Below the pieces are notes generated by a model that worked only from the letters and a program-made list of their open reading frames with translations, searched no databases and was not told the DNA's origin. The translations under genes were made by a program, and so were the position numbers. Shown in pieces: positions 24,561-31,845 of a DNA stretch of 64,000 nt; the stretch's first letter is position 1; the number at the start of each line of letters is the position of its first letter. Origin of the DNA: Phycisphaera sp. (lineage in GTDB: Bacteria > Planctomycetota > Phycisphaerae > Phycisphaerales > UBA1924); NCBI GenBank assembly GCA_003712165.1, contig RHLH01000001.1:2887575-2951574 (forward strand). Direction: 5' to 3'.

Positions 24561-25694
24561 ATGTCATACACCGCACTCGCTCGCAGGTACCGCTCGACCG
24601 GCTTCGACGACATCGTCGGGCAGGAACCGATCGCCCGCACGCTCCAGGCCGCGATTAAGGCCGACCGTGTCGCGCACGCCTACCTCTTCACCGGCACCCG
24701 GGGTGTCGGCAAGACCACCATGGCACGCGTGTTCGCCAAAGCGCTCAACGAGGGCGGCGAAGAAATCGAGAAGGCCATCATGTCCGGGCAGGACACCGAC
24801 GTGATCGAGATCGACGGCGCCAGCAACAACTCCGTCGACGACGCCCGCGAGCTGATCGCAAACTCCGTCTACAGGCCGATGCGGGGCCCGTACAAGATTT
24901 ACATCATCGACGAGGTTCACATGCTCTCGACCGCGGCATTCAACGCGCTGCTCAAGACCATGGAAGAGCCGCCCGAGCACGTCAAGTTCATCCTGTGCAC
25001 CACCGAGGCGCACAAGGTCCCCCCCACAATCCAGAGCCGGTGCCAACGCTACGACTTCCGCGCGATCCCGATGACCGTCATCGCCGACCGTCTCGGGTAC
25101 GTCGTTGAGAACGAGAAGCTCAAGGCAGAGCCCGAGCTGCTAACCATGGTCGCAAGACTCGGCAACGGGTCGATGCGCGACGCTCTCTCGATCATGGACC
25201 GGCTCATGGCTTCCGGTGAGAAGAAGCTCACCGTTGATCTGCTCGAGAGCCTAATGGGTCTCGCGCCGCGCGAGCTCGTGGGCAACCTCATCGACGCGTT
25301 CGCCGACGGCGAGCCACGCCAGGCACTCGACGCGGCGGGCCAGCTCGTCGCAACGGGCACCGGACCCGACCAGCTCTTCGAAACTCTCATCGAGAGACTC
25401 CGCGATCTGATGGTTCTCTCGGCGTGCGGCCCGGAGACCTCGCTCGTCGAGCTCACAGGCGAGACACGCAAGGAAGAGGTCGAGCGGAGTCAGCAGTTCG
25501 ACGCCGCGGGCATCGTACACATGATCGCGCTGTGCGAGAACGCCCAGCGTGCCGCCAAGAGCAGCCCGAACCCGAGAGCGCTGCTCGATGCGCTGATCGT
25601 CCGACTCGCGATGACCGAGAAGCTCGCCGACGTCACGACGCTCGTTGCGCAGCTCAAGGGCCAGGTGCAGGGAGCCGGCGCGGGAAAAGGCTAA
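24561..25694 (+). CDS. dnaX: DNA polymerase III gamma subunit (zero-frame product of dnaX)
   Basis: 377 residues. Clamp-loader AAA+ ATPase: Walker A GTRGVGKTTMA, Walker B IYIIDEVHMLS, sensor/arginine-finger region TIQSRCQRYDF, and domain III continuing to a Gly/Lys end (GAGAGKG). The usual DnaX Cys4 zinc module between Walker A and the DxIEID motif is absent: ALN is followed by EGGEEIEKAIMSGQDTDVIE with no Cys. Residues 1-376 are shared with tau if the frameshift at 25682-25688 is used. It is followed by a YbaB/EbfC gene, as in many bacteria. The sole ATG with a good signal is at 24561. Confidence 0.92.
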   Translation: MSYTALARRYRSTGFDDIVGQEPIARTLQAAIKADRVAHAYLFTGTRGVGKTTMARVFAKALNEGGEEIEKAIMSGQDTDVIEIDGASNNSVDDARELIANSVYRPMRGPYKIYIIDEVHMLSTAAFNALLKTMEEPPEHVKFILCTTEAHKVPPTIQSRCQRYDFRAIPMTVIADRLGYVVENEKLKAEPELLTMVARLGNGSMRDALSIMDRLMASGEKKLTVDLLESLMGLAPRELVGNLIDAFADGEPRQALDAAGQLVATGTGPDQLFETLIERLRDLMVLSACGPETSLVELTGETRKEEVERSQQFDAAGIVHMIALCENAQRAAKSSPNPRALLDALIVRLAMTEKLADVTTLVAQLKGQVQGAGAGKG

Positions 25695-25717
25695 GGGCGC
25701 CGGGGAAGGCTCCCGCG
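25669..25717 (+). promoter_or_regulatory. Programmed -1 ribosomal frameshift cassette in dnaX
   Basis: Three elements are in order: an internal Shine-Dalgarno-like AGGGAG (25669-25674), a canonical X_XXY_YYZ slippery heptamer G_GGA_AAA (25682-25688), and a GC-rich hairpin (CG + CGGGG, 25698-25705, with its complement 25711-25717, one bulge) nine bases beyond it. The zero frame stops at TAA 25692-25694, just after the slip site. In the -1 frame translation continues for 167 residues. This is the E. coli dnaX arrangement, where the same three elements direct about half of ribosomes to the other frame; the direction of shift differs in effect because here the -1 frame gives the long product. Confidence 0.85.
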
Positions 25718-26191
25718 TGGACCAAGCCTTCACCGACGCCGCCAGAGAAACCCGATCCGCCCGCTGCGCAGCACACCGGTGAGCCTGCTGCGCCGAGTGT
25801 GAGCCCGGTTGGATCGGGCGTCGAGCTCTGGGAACGCCTCCGCACCAACGCGCCGCTGGTCGTCAGAGCCATGCTCGCGGACATGTCGATGGTGAGCCTC
25901 GAATCTGGTGTGGCGACCATCGCCTGCGACGAGAGGGTCCGAGTAACCGCTGAGAAGAAACTCGATGAGCTCGGCAAGCTCATGACAAGCCTCGCAGGCA
26001 AGCCAGTCAGGTGCGTGCTCGCAGAACAATCGATCCGGCCGAACCGCAGCGAGCAGATTTCCGAAGAGACAACAGAGGGCGGCGACACCATCGAGATCAA
26101 CGATCCGGTCGTAAAGCACGCGATCGAGATATTCAAAGGCAGGATCATCGAGGTGAAGCCCCTGCCGCGGGCCGAAGGAGAGGAAGGCTAG
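25688..26191 (+). CDS. dnaX: Tau-specific C-terminal extension of DnaX, read after a -1 shift
   Basis: 167 residues in the -1 frame, continuing from Lys376 of the zero frame (joined protein 543 residues, bases 24561-25688 then 25688-26191). A Pro/Ala-rich linker of about 45 residues (PSPTPPEKPDPP) leads to a compact alpha/beta domain: ELWERLRTNAPLVVRAMLAD, then VRVTAEKKLDELGKLMTSLAG and VRCVLAEQS. This resembles the tau domain V that contacts the polymerase alpha subunit. There is no plausible independent start codon for the domain. The next gene begins at the base after its stop. Confidence 0.85.
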   Translation, partial: RLRAPGKAPAWTKPSPTPPEKPDPPAAQHTGEPAAPSVSPVGSGVELWERLRTNAPLVVRAMLADMSMVSLESGVATIACDERVRVTAEKKLDELGKLMTSLAGKPVRCVLAEQSIRPNRSEQISEETTEGGDTIEINDPVVKHAIEIFKGRIIEVKPLPRAEGEEG

Positions 26192-26584
26192 ATGTTCGGC
26201 ATCAAGAACATGGGCGCGATCGCGTCGCTGATGGGTCGCAAGGATGAGATCAAGGCCGCCGCTGAGGAACTCGGTGCTCGGATCGCCGAGCTGCGCATCG
26301 AGGGTCAGGCCGGGGGCGGCGCGTGCAGGGTCGTCGTGACCGGCAAGCAGCGCGTCGAGAAGGTCGAACTCGACCCCGCCGTCTGCGCAGGGCTCAGTGC
26401 CTCAGAAGACTCCCGCGTCCAGGCGCAGAGGCTGATCACGGAAGCCACCAACGACGCGCTCGAGAACTGTCAGAACCGCATCCGCGAGATGGTGGAGGCC
26501 GAGGTCAAGAGGCTCGGCCTCGAGGACCTCATCCCCGCCGGCGGCGGAGGCGGGCTCGGGTCGATCGGCAAGCTGCTCGGATGA
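26192..26584 (+). CDS. YbaB/EbfC family nucleoid-associated protein
   Basis: 130 residues. The family core is visible: IAELRIEGQAGGGACRVVVT, VEKVELDPAVCAG, then EATNDALENCQNRIREMVEA, with a Gly-rich tail. The family forms DNA-binding dimers. The dnaX-ybaB order is widely conserved; the ATG follows directly after the tau stop, so translation is probably coupled to tau. recR, which often follows, is replaced here by a Nudix-like gene. Slightly longer than the usual ~105-110 residues because of the N- and C-terminal ends. Confidence 0.9.
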   Translation: MFGIKNMGAIASLMGRKDEIKAAAEELGARIAELRIEGQAGGGACRVVVTGKQRVEKVELDPAVCAGLSASEDSRVQAQRLITEATNDALENCQNRIREMVEAEVKRLGLEDLIPAGGGGGLGSIGKLLG

Positions 26585-27297
26585 CGCGCGCGGGGACGTT
26601 CAAACCGATGAGCGGTGTGCGCATCACACTCGCACCCCCCACACCCATCCACGACTCGCACGAGATCGAGTCGTGCTGGGATCAGCTCTGCGCCGAACGC
26701 CCTCGCCTCTTCGACGGACCGATCCTGAGCTTCCTCAGCGAGGAATCAGGGCTCATCCGCGCCAAGCGCGACACGTACAAGCACCTCGTCGTCCAAACCG
26801 AAAAACCAGAGCTCATCGACCCACCCGTGATGCAGCTCTCGGTCACAGGCGTGCTCATCGCGCACGACAATGAAGATAAGCCGCACGTCCTGCTCGGCAG
26901 ACGATCAGAAGACACCCGCATCTACGGCTCGCTCTGGGAGCTTGGACCATCGGGCGGCCTCGATCCGCCCGCTCATGACATCACGAGCCTCGACGAGTTC
27001 TCCGTGATCCGTCAGCTCCAGATCGAGTGCCAGGACGAGCTGGGCATCAAGGGCGTCTTCACCTCGCACAGCATCCTCGGGCTCATCGATGACCACCTCG
27101 CGATGAGCACCGACATCGTCGTCAGGCTCGATCTGCAGCGCAAGGTTGACGAGCTCATCGCGAGCACGAGCAACTGGGAGTACATGGAGACGCTCTGGGT
27201 CCCCGCCGACCGTCTCGTTGAGTTCGGCGAGAAGAACCAGACAATCCCGCCAACCGGAGCGCTCATCCCGATCGTCGCGAACATGCTGACTGACTAA
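26581..27297 (+). CDS. Nudix-like protein
   Basis: 238 residues from the ATG at 26581 overlapping the previous stop (ATGA). A Nudix-type region follows residue ~90: VLIAHDNEDKPHVLLGRRSE, then LWELGPSGGLDP and a degenerate Nudix box ending QLQIECQDELGI. The canonical REUXEEXGU is only partly kept (E..DELG), so hydrolase activity is uncertain. It occupies the position where recR is usual downstream of ybaB. Substrate unknown. Confidence 0.7.
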   Translation: MTRAGTFKPMSGVRITLAPPTPIHDSHEIESCWDQLCAERPRLFDGPILSFLSEESGLIRAKRDTYKHLVVQTEKPELIDPPVMQLSVTGVLIAHDNEDKPHVLLGRRSEDTRIYGSLWELGPSGGLDPPAHDITSLDEFSVIRQLQIECQDELGIKGVFTSHSILGLIDDHLAMSTDIVVRLDLQRKVDELIASTSNWEYMETLWVPADRLVEFGEKNQTIPPTGALIPIVANMLTD

Positions 27298-27305
27298 GAC
27301 CGCGC

Positions 27306-27584
27306 TTAGCGTTTCTGCTGTTTGAAATTCGCGCCGCTGACGACCTCGGCGAGCTTTTTAATGTCGCGCTTCTCGATCAACGCCCGCACCTCAGCGCCGC
27401 GCGCATCGGTCTTGGCCAGGAGTGTCTCGGCCTTTTTCCAGAGGCTCTCGGCCTTCTTGCCCTCAGCCAGATACAAATCCGACACGAGCTCCTGGAGCTT
27501 GGTCATGGTGATGTTGTCGAGGTTGTTGTAGTAACGCTTGACGATGCCGCGCTGATAGCCCGACAGGTGCTGACCCTTTGCCAT
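27306..27584 (-). CDS. Conserved small helical protein (92 aa)
   Basis: 92 residues, highly charged and helical: MAKGQHLSGYQRGIVKRYYN, then LVSDLYLAEGKKAESLWKKA and EVRALIEKRDIKKLAEVV. I recall similar proteins starting KGQHLSxYQxGIVxRYY in many planctomycetes, but no function is known to me. AGAGGG precedes the ATG. It converges with the Nudix gene (8 bp between stops) and follows the ABC exporter gene on the same strand by 24 bp. Confidence 0.85.
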   Translation of the reverse strand: MAKGQHLSGYQRGIVKRYYNNLDNITMTKLQELVSDLYLAEGKKAESLWKKAETLLAKTDARGAEVRALIEKRDIKKLAEVVSGANFKQQKR

Positions 27585-27608
27585 CCGTGAACCCTCTTTC
27601 GAATTGGC

Positions 27609-29477
27609 TCAGCCCGATCCGACGAGCTGCGTTCGTGCGAGTGTACGGTAGGTCTCGCACCGAGCGAGCAGCTCCTGATGTGTGCCCTGATCGATGATCC
27701 GGCCCGCCTCCATCACAACGATCCGGTCTGCGTTCACAACAGTGCTCAGTCGGTGCGCAACGATCAGCGTCGTGCGCCCCGCGCTGAACTCATCGAGCGC
27801 GTCGGCGATTTTTGCCTCGCTGTCGGCATCGATCATGCTCGTCGCCTCGTCGAGAATCAGGATCGCCGGGTCACGTAGGATCACGCGCGCGATCGAGAGC
27901 CGCTGGCGCTGCCCGCCCGAGAGTGTCAGGCCCTGCTCGCCAACCGGTGTGTCGAGGCCCTGATCGAGTCTGTCGATGAAGTCGTCGGCGTGCGCACGCT
28001 TCGTGGCGCTCGCGATCTCTTCGTCGGTCTTCCCGGCGGAGCCATAGACCATGTTTGAACGGATCGACCCGGGGAAGATGACAGTCTCTTGTGTCACCGC
28101 TCCGATCTGCCGGCGCAGGCTCTCGATACCAAACTCGGTGATGTCCTGTCCATCAACAAGCACTCGGCCCGAGTTGAGTTCTAGAAGCCTGGGCACGAGC
28201 GAGAGGATCGTTGTCTTGCCCGAACCGTTGGGACCAACGAACGCGACACGCTCGCCGTGCGCTACTTCAAGCGAGACATCAATCAGCGCGGGCCGATCCG
28301 CGCTCGGGTATGTGAAGTTCACGCCCTCGAACGCGATGCTCGACTTGTGCCTTGAGAGTTCGGGCAGGCGCGGGCTCAGGCCAGGCTCGGGGTCGAGGTC
28401 CATGAGTTCAGCCAGCCGATCCGAGGCCGCGGCCGCGGCCTGGATCTCGTTGACGATCCCCGTCAAGGGACGCAGCGAAGCCGCGGACACCCCCAGAGCG
28501 ATGAGCACGATCACGAAATGCCGCGGATCAAGCTGCTGATCGATGATGGCCTTCGCCGCGAACACCGCGAGCACAGCAATCACGCTAAGCGCGACAAACT
28601 CCGAGATCGGGCTCGAGAGGGCCCGCGCCGTGCGCGCCTTGAACATCTGGTGGATCACGTTCTCGTTCGTCTCTGCGAAAAGCCTCTGCTCATACTCCTC
28701 GGCGGTCTGCACCTTCACGACCCGCAGCCCGCGCAGCGCGTTGCCCGCCCGGCTCAAGAGCGCCGCCTGCCCCCTAAACGCACGCTTGCGCGCTTTGCGC
28801 ACCTTCCGGCTCAGCGTGCGGATCACGAGCCAGAGGATCGGGGCGATGATGAGCGAAACGATCGTGATGCGCCACTCAAAGTAGATCGCGACCATCAGAG
28901 CCGCGAGGCCCTTGCCTATCTGAGCCGCGGCCTTGGACACGAGAGCCGTAAAGCCCTCGGCGAGCCGCTCCGTCTCATCGACAACCCGGCGCGAGATGTC
29001 CGACGAGTCCCCCATTACCACCGCGCTCAGCGGCAAACTCAAGACGTGCGAGAACGCGCGATCCCTGATCCGTTGCGACGCGCGGTACACCACCGTCAAC
29101 GCGATGTACTGATGCAAGAACATCGCGGTCAACGCGAGGATGTTGAGAACGGATATCCCAATCATGATGAAGACGATGCTCTTGAACGGATCGGTCGGGA
29201 GCCGGTTAACAATACCCGTCGGGACCTGCACAGCCACGGGCCATTCCGCGAGCTTCGTGTTCAAGGTCTCGACGCGCTCCCTCAAACCCGCCGTGGTCTC
29301 GGCGACCCGTTCCTCACCGCGAATCTCATACTTCGGGAGCATCGTCTCAAGAATCGGCGCGATGCCCGCGAGGCCAACGCCGAGCCCCGCGCTGGCGATA
29401 ACCGAGAGCGACAACGCCACCGCGAGCGTCCACCGGTCAACCAGCATCTCTCTGGCAAAGCGCCAGAACGTGTTCAT
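27609..29477 (-). CDS. ABC exporter, fused membrane and ATPase domains (MsbA-like)
   Basis: 622 residues. A six-helix type IV exporter domain (residues ~1-340) precedes an ATPase with Walker A GPNGSGKTTILS, Q-loop QETVIFPGS, signature LSGGQRQRLSIAR, Walker B ILILDEATSMIDADSE and switch His in VAHRLSTV. All catalytic residues are present. Family members are homodimers flipping lipids, glycolipids or drugs across the inner membrane. The helix 1-2 periplasmic loop is enlarged (~70 residues). GGAGA precedes the ATG. Substrate not deducible. Confidence 0.92.
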   Translation of the reverse strand: MNTFWRFAREMLVDRWTLAVALSLSVIASAGLGVGLAGIAPILETMLPKYEIRGEERVAETTAGLRERVETLNTKLAEWPVAVQVPTGIVNRLPTDPFKSIVFIMIGISVLNILALTAMFLHQYIALTVVYRASQRIRDRAFSHVLSLPLSAVVMGDSSDISRRVVDETERLAEGFTALVSKAAAQIGKGLAALMVAIYFEWRITIVSLIIAPILWLVIRTLSRKVRKARKRAFRGQAALLSRAGNALRGLRVVKVQTAEEYEQRLFAETNENVIHQMFKARTARALSSPISEFVALSVIAVLAVFAAKAIIDQQLDPRHFVIVLIALGVSAASLRPLTGIVNEIQAAAAASDRLAELMDLDPEPGLSPRLPELSRHKSSIAFEGVNFTYPSADRPALIDVSLEVAHGERVAFVGPNGSGKTTILSLVPRLLELNSGRVLVDGQDITEFGIESLRRQIGAVTQETVIFPGSIRSNMVYGSAGKTDEEIASATKRAHADDFIDRLDQGLDTPVGEQGLTLSGGQRQRLSIARVILRDPAILILDEATSMIDADSEAKIADALDEFSAGRTTLIVAHRLSTVVNADRIVVMEAGRIIDQGTHQELLARCETYRTLARTQLVGSG

Positions 29478-29507
29478 GCGAAGTCTCCGCGTCCCTGCGA
29501 AAGGAGA

Positions 29508-31745
29508 TCAGTCGAGCGGCGTGAGCCCGGCCATCACTGTACCGAGCGCCGTGAACCGGTCACCGTTCGGGTTGATCCGTGTCAGGGACGTGAACGTCGT
29601 ATCTGTGGACGTGATCGTGACAGCAAAGTTCTGGAACGCATCGTTCTGCCCGATCTTGTCCTGGATATCACTCAGGTCAGCGGAGTTGTCGTTGCTGATA
29701 TCGATGCTTGTCCGCCGGCCGGCCTCGAGCGTCCTGGTCACGACCTCTCGCGATCCGTCATCGAAGCTGACGATGTAGTTGAAGGTGATCGCCGCGCCGG
29801 TCGGGTTGTAGACGCTGATCGCTTCCTGGAAGCCGTCCTCATCGTTGAACCTCGCGTCGGCGAAAACATGGCTCCGTGCACCCGAGCTGAGCAGCGATTC
29901 GCCTGTACCGCCGTCGTTGCTCGACGAAGTGAAGCCCGCAGCGATGTCGGGCCCGCCGTCCTGAACCGAAACGAGCACGCTGTACGCGCGATCCTCAATG
30001 AGCGTGGTGCCCGGGATCGTGCCCAGATCGAACAGTTCGCGTCTCTCGGCGTCGATGCGGTTGAAGATGCTGGTGAGCTGGTTGCCGCTGTTGTCGAAGA
30101 AATCGAACCTGACGACGGCCTCGACCGACCCGAGGTTGACAACCGATATCTGACCAGAGCCGCCATCAAGCCTACGCACGTCGGCGAGCGCCACCCTCGG
30201 GCCGGCGTCGCCCGGCGCGCCAAGCGCCATCGAGGCGCCGGAATCCGCTCGATTCGAGATATTGAGCCTGAATGTCGTCATCGAAGCCACGATCGGGACA
30301 GTCGATGTCACTCTCGCGCTGAACGCGCCCTCAGGCAAAACGCTCTCGCCGATTCCCTCGACATTCACACCGCCTCGGCGGTACGCGCCGAGTGCGCGTG
30401 CATTGACAGTCTGCGTCGACTCGCGGTCTTCGAAGAAGAACTCGATCGAGACCTCGCCCTCCTCGCCGGTCAGATTGACCCACGTGATGAACGTCTCGAG
30501 GTTCTCGTCGTCGCGCTCGCCGTCGGCGAATGTCCAGACAGTCAGGTCATCGAAACGATCCGCCTCGGCGATCGCCTCTGGGTTGAAGAGCCCGTCGCCC
30601 GCAAAGGTCTCGACGCCGTCGATCTCGTCCCCGTAGTCGTTTCGCGTCAGCGTCGCGGTCACGGGCACACTCGTCGCGTCCTCGCTGGCGGTCTGCACCT
30701 CAACGGCATACGGGATGAACCCGATCACCCCGTCGATGCCGCCCGGTCCGCTCAGCTGAAGCTGCCTCTGCTCGCCCGGCTCGAACGTGCCGAAGTCAAC
30801 AACAAGGTCACGGTCCTCACCCGTGGCGTACCTGAGCACCACCTGCACCGCGGCTTCCTCGTCGTTCGTGTTTGTGACCGTCAGGATCTCGTCGGAGCGG
30901 TTGTTCTTGTACCCCTCCGAGATATACACCGACTGATCAAAGAACGCGCGGATGCCCTCGGGCTTGATGATCTCGACGTCGAGGATCGTCACGAGCATGT
31001 CGTCGGTGATCTGCTCCGCGTCGGCGTCGAACGACTCGGTCACGGGCGAAGACCGAAACGCGCCGCCTCCGAACACCGGGTCGCTGAGCAGACTGCTGAG
31101 ATCCTCGATATCTAGCTCAGCGATAGCCGTCACGACATCCCACGAGCGGTCGTCGAGCACGCGTCCGAACACGGTGAACCCGCCGTTGGGCTGCACATCG
31201 GGCGAGAGCACTTCCTCGTTGTCGGTGAGGTTGAAGTAGAACTGATTCGTCGCGCTGTTGGCCGAGCTGGTTTTGGCCATCGCGATGGTGCGTTCATCGT
31301 TCTCGCGACCCACCTCGTCGTCGATCGAGTCACGCGCCTGGTTGATCGTGACCTCGCCCGTTTCGTTATCGAGCCTGTTCCTGCCTCCCTGGATGATGTC
31401 GGGCGGGCTGTCCGGGTCGCCGTCAAGAGCCTGCGAGCGCTGAAAGAACACGCCGTCGTACTGCCCGTCACGGATATATGTCAGGAAGTTATCGACAGTG
31501 CCGACCGGATCTCCGTTGTCAGAGACAAAGAGCTCCAGATCGAAGTGACCAAACCCGTCTGGCCCCTCCACGTTTGTCTGGAAGCGCACGATGACGTTGT
31601 CGATGTTCTCCAGATCATTCAGATCAGGCAACTCGGCCCCGAACAGCGTCGAGAGCAGGATCCTCGATTCGAGCTCCTGGAACTGGTTCTGATCGAAAGC
31701 GTCGGCCTGGCCTGCCCCTCGGCGGGCCTTTCGGAACGGATTCAT
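29508..31745 (-). CDS. Surface protein: LEPR-XLL signal, cyclophilin domain and four beta repeats
   Basis: 745 residues from the ATG at 31745 (GGAG eight bases upstream). Near the N-terminus, FQELESRILLST carries the LEPR-XLL-type motif of planctomycete exported giant proteins. A cyclophilin-type peptidyl-prolyl isomerase domain follows at about residues 50-215 (FLTYIRDGQYDGVFFQRS, TNQFYFNLTDNEE, GGFTVFGRVLDD). The remaining ~530 residues hold four divergent beta-sandwich-like repeats, each with a VxNxxxxxAxVxxxF-type strand (ILTVTNTNDEEA, FITWVNLTGEEG, QISVVNLGSVEA, AISVYNPTGAAI). Probably an envelope folding factor with an adhesive or structural tail. Confidence 0.85.
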   Translation of the reverse strand: MNPFRKARRGAGQADAFDQNQFQELESRILLSTLFGAELPDLNDLENIDNVIVRFQTNVEGPDGFGHFDLELFVSDNGDPVGTVDNFLTYIRDGQYDGVFFQRSQALDGDPDSPPDIIQGGRNRLDNETGEVTINQARDSIDDEVGRENDERTIAMAKTSSANSATNQFYFNLTDNEEVLSPDVQPNGGFTVFGRVLDDRSWDVVTAIAELDIEDLSSLLSDPVFGGGAFRSSPVTESFDADAEQITDDMLVTILDVEIIKPEGIRAFFDQSVYISEGYKNNRSDEILTVTNTNDEEAAVQVVLRYATGEDRDLVVDFGTFEPGEQRQLQLSGPGGIDGVIGFIPYAVEVQTASEDATSVPVTATLTRNDYGDEIDGVETFAGDGLFNPEAIAEADRFDDLTVWTFADGERDDENLETFITWVNLTGEEGEVSIEFFFEDRESTQTVNARALGAYRRGGVNVEGIGESVLPEGAFSARVTSTVPIVASMTTFRLNISNRADSGASMALGAPGDAGPRVALADVRRLDGGSGQISVVNLGSVEAVVRFDFFDNSGNQLTSIFNRIDAERRELFDLGTIPGTTLIEDRAYSVLVSVQDGGPDIAAGFTSSSNDGGTGESLLSSGARSHVFADARFNDEDGFQEAISVYNPTGAAITFNYIVSFDDGSREVVTRTLEAGRRTSIDISNDNSADLSDIQDKIGQNDAFQNFAVTITSTDTTFTSLTRINPNGDRFTALGTVMAGLTPLD

Positions 31746-31845
31746 CGGTCGTGCTCCAAACGAACAGGCACCCACCCGGACACGCGACTACGCTGCGCGT
31801 CCAGCCATACCTATTCTCTCATCAAAGGATACCCGGCCAGCCTCG

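Noticed and set aside
25692-25694. dnaX frameshift as a plain assembly error
   Set aside because: The adjacent heptamer, internal Shine-Dalgarno, downstream hairpin and the lack of a start codon for the tau domain are better explained by programmed frameshifting; resequencing would settle it.
28518-31115. 865-residue open frame on the plus strand opposite the ABC exporter and cyclophilin genes
   Set aside because: It lies entirely over two real reverse-strand genes, has no start signal and its composition (long Arg/His/Asp runs) is that of an antisense frame in high-GC DNA.
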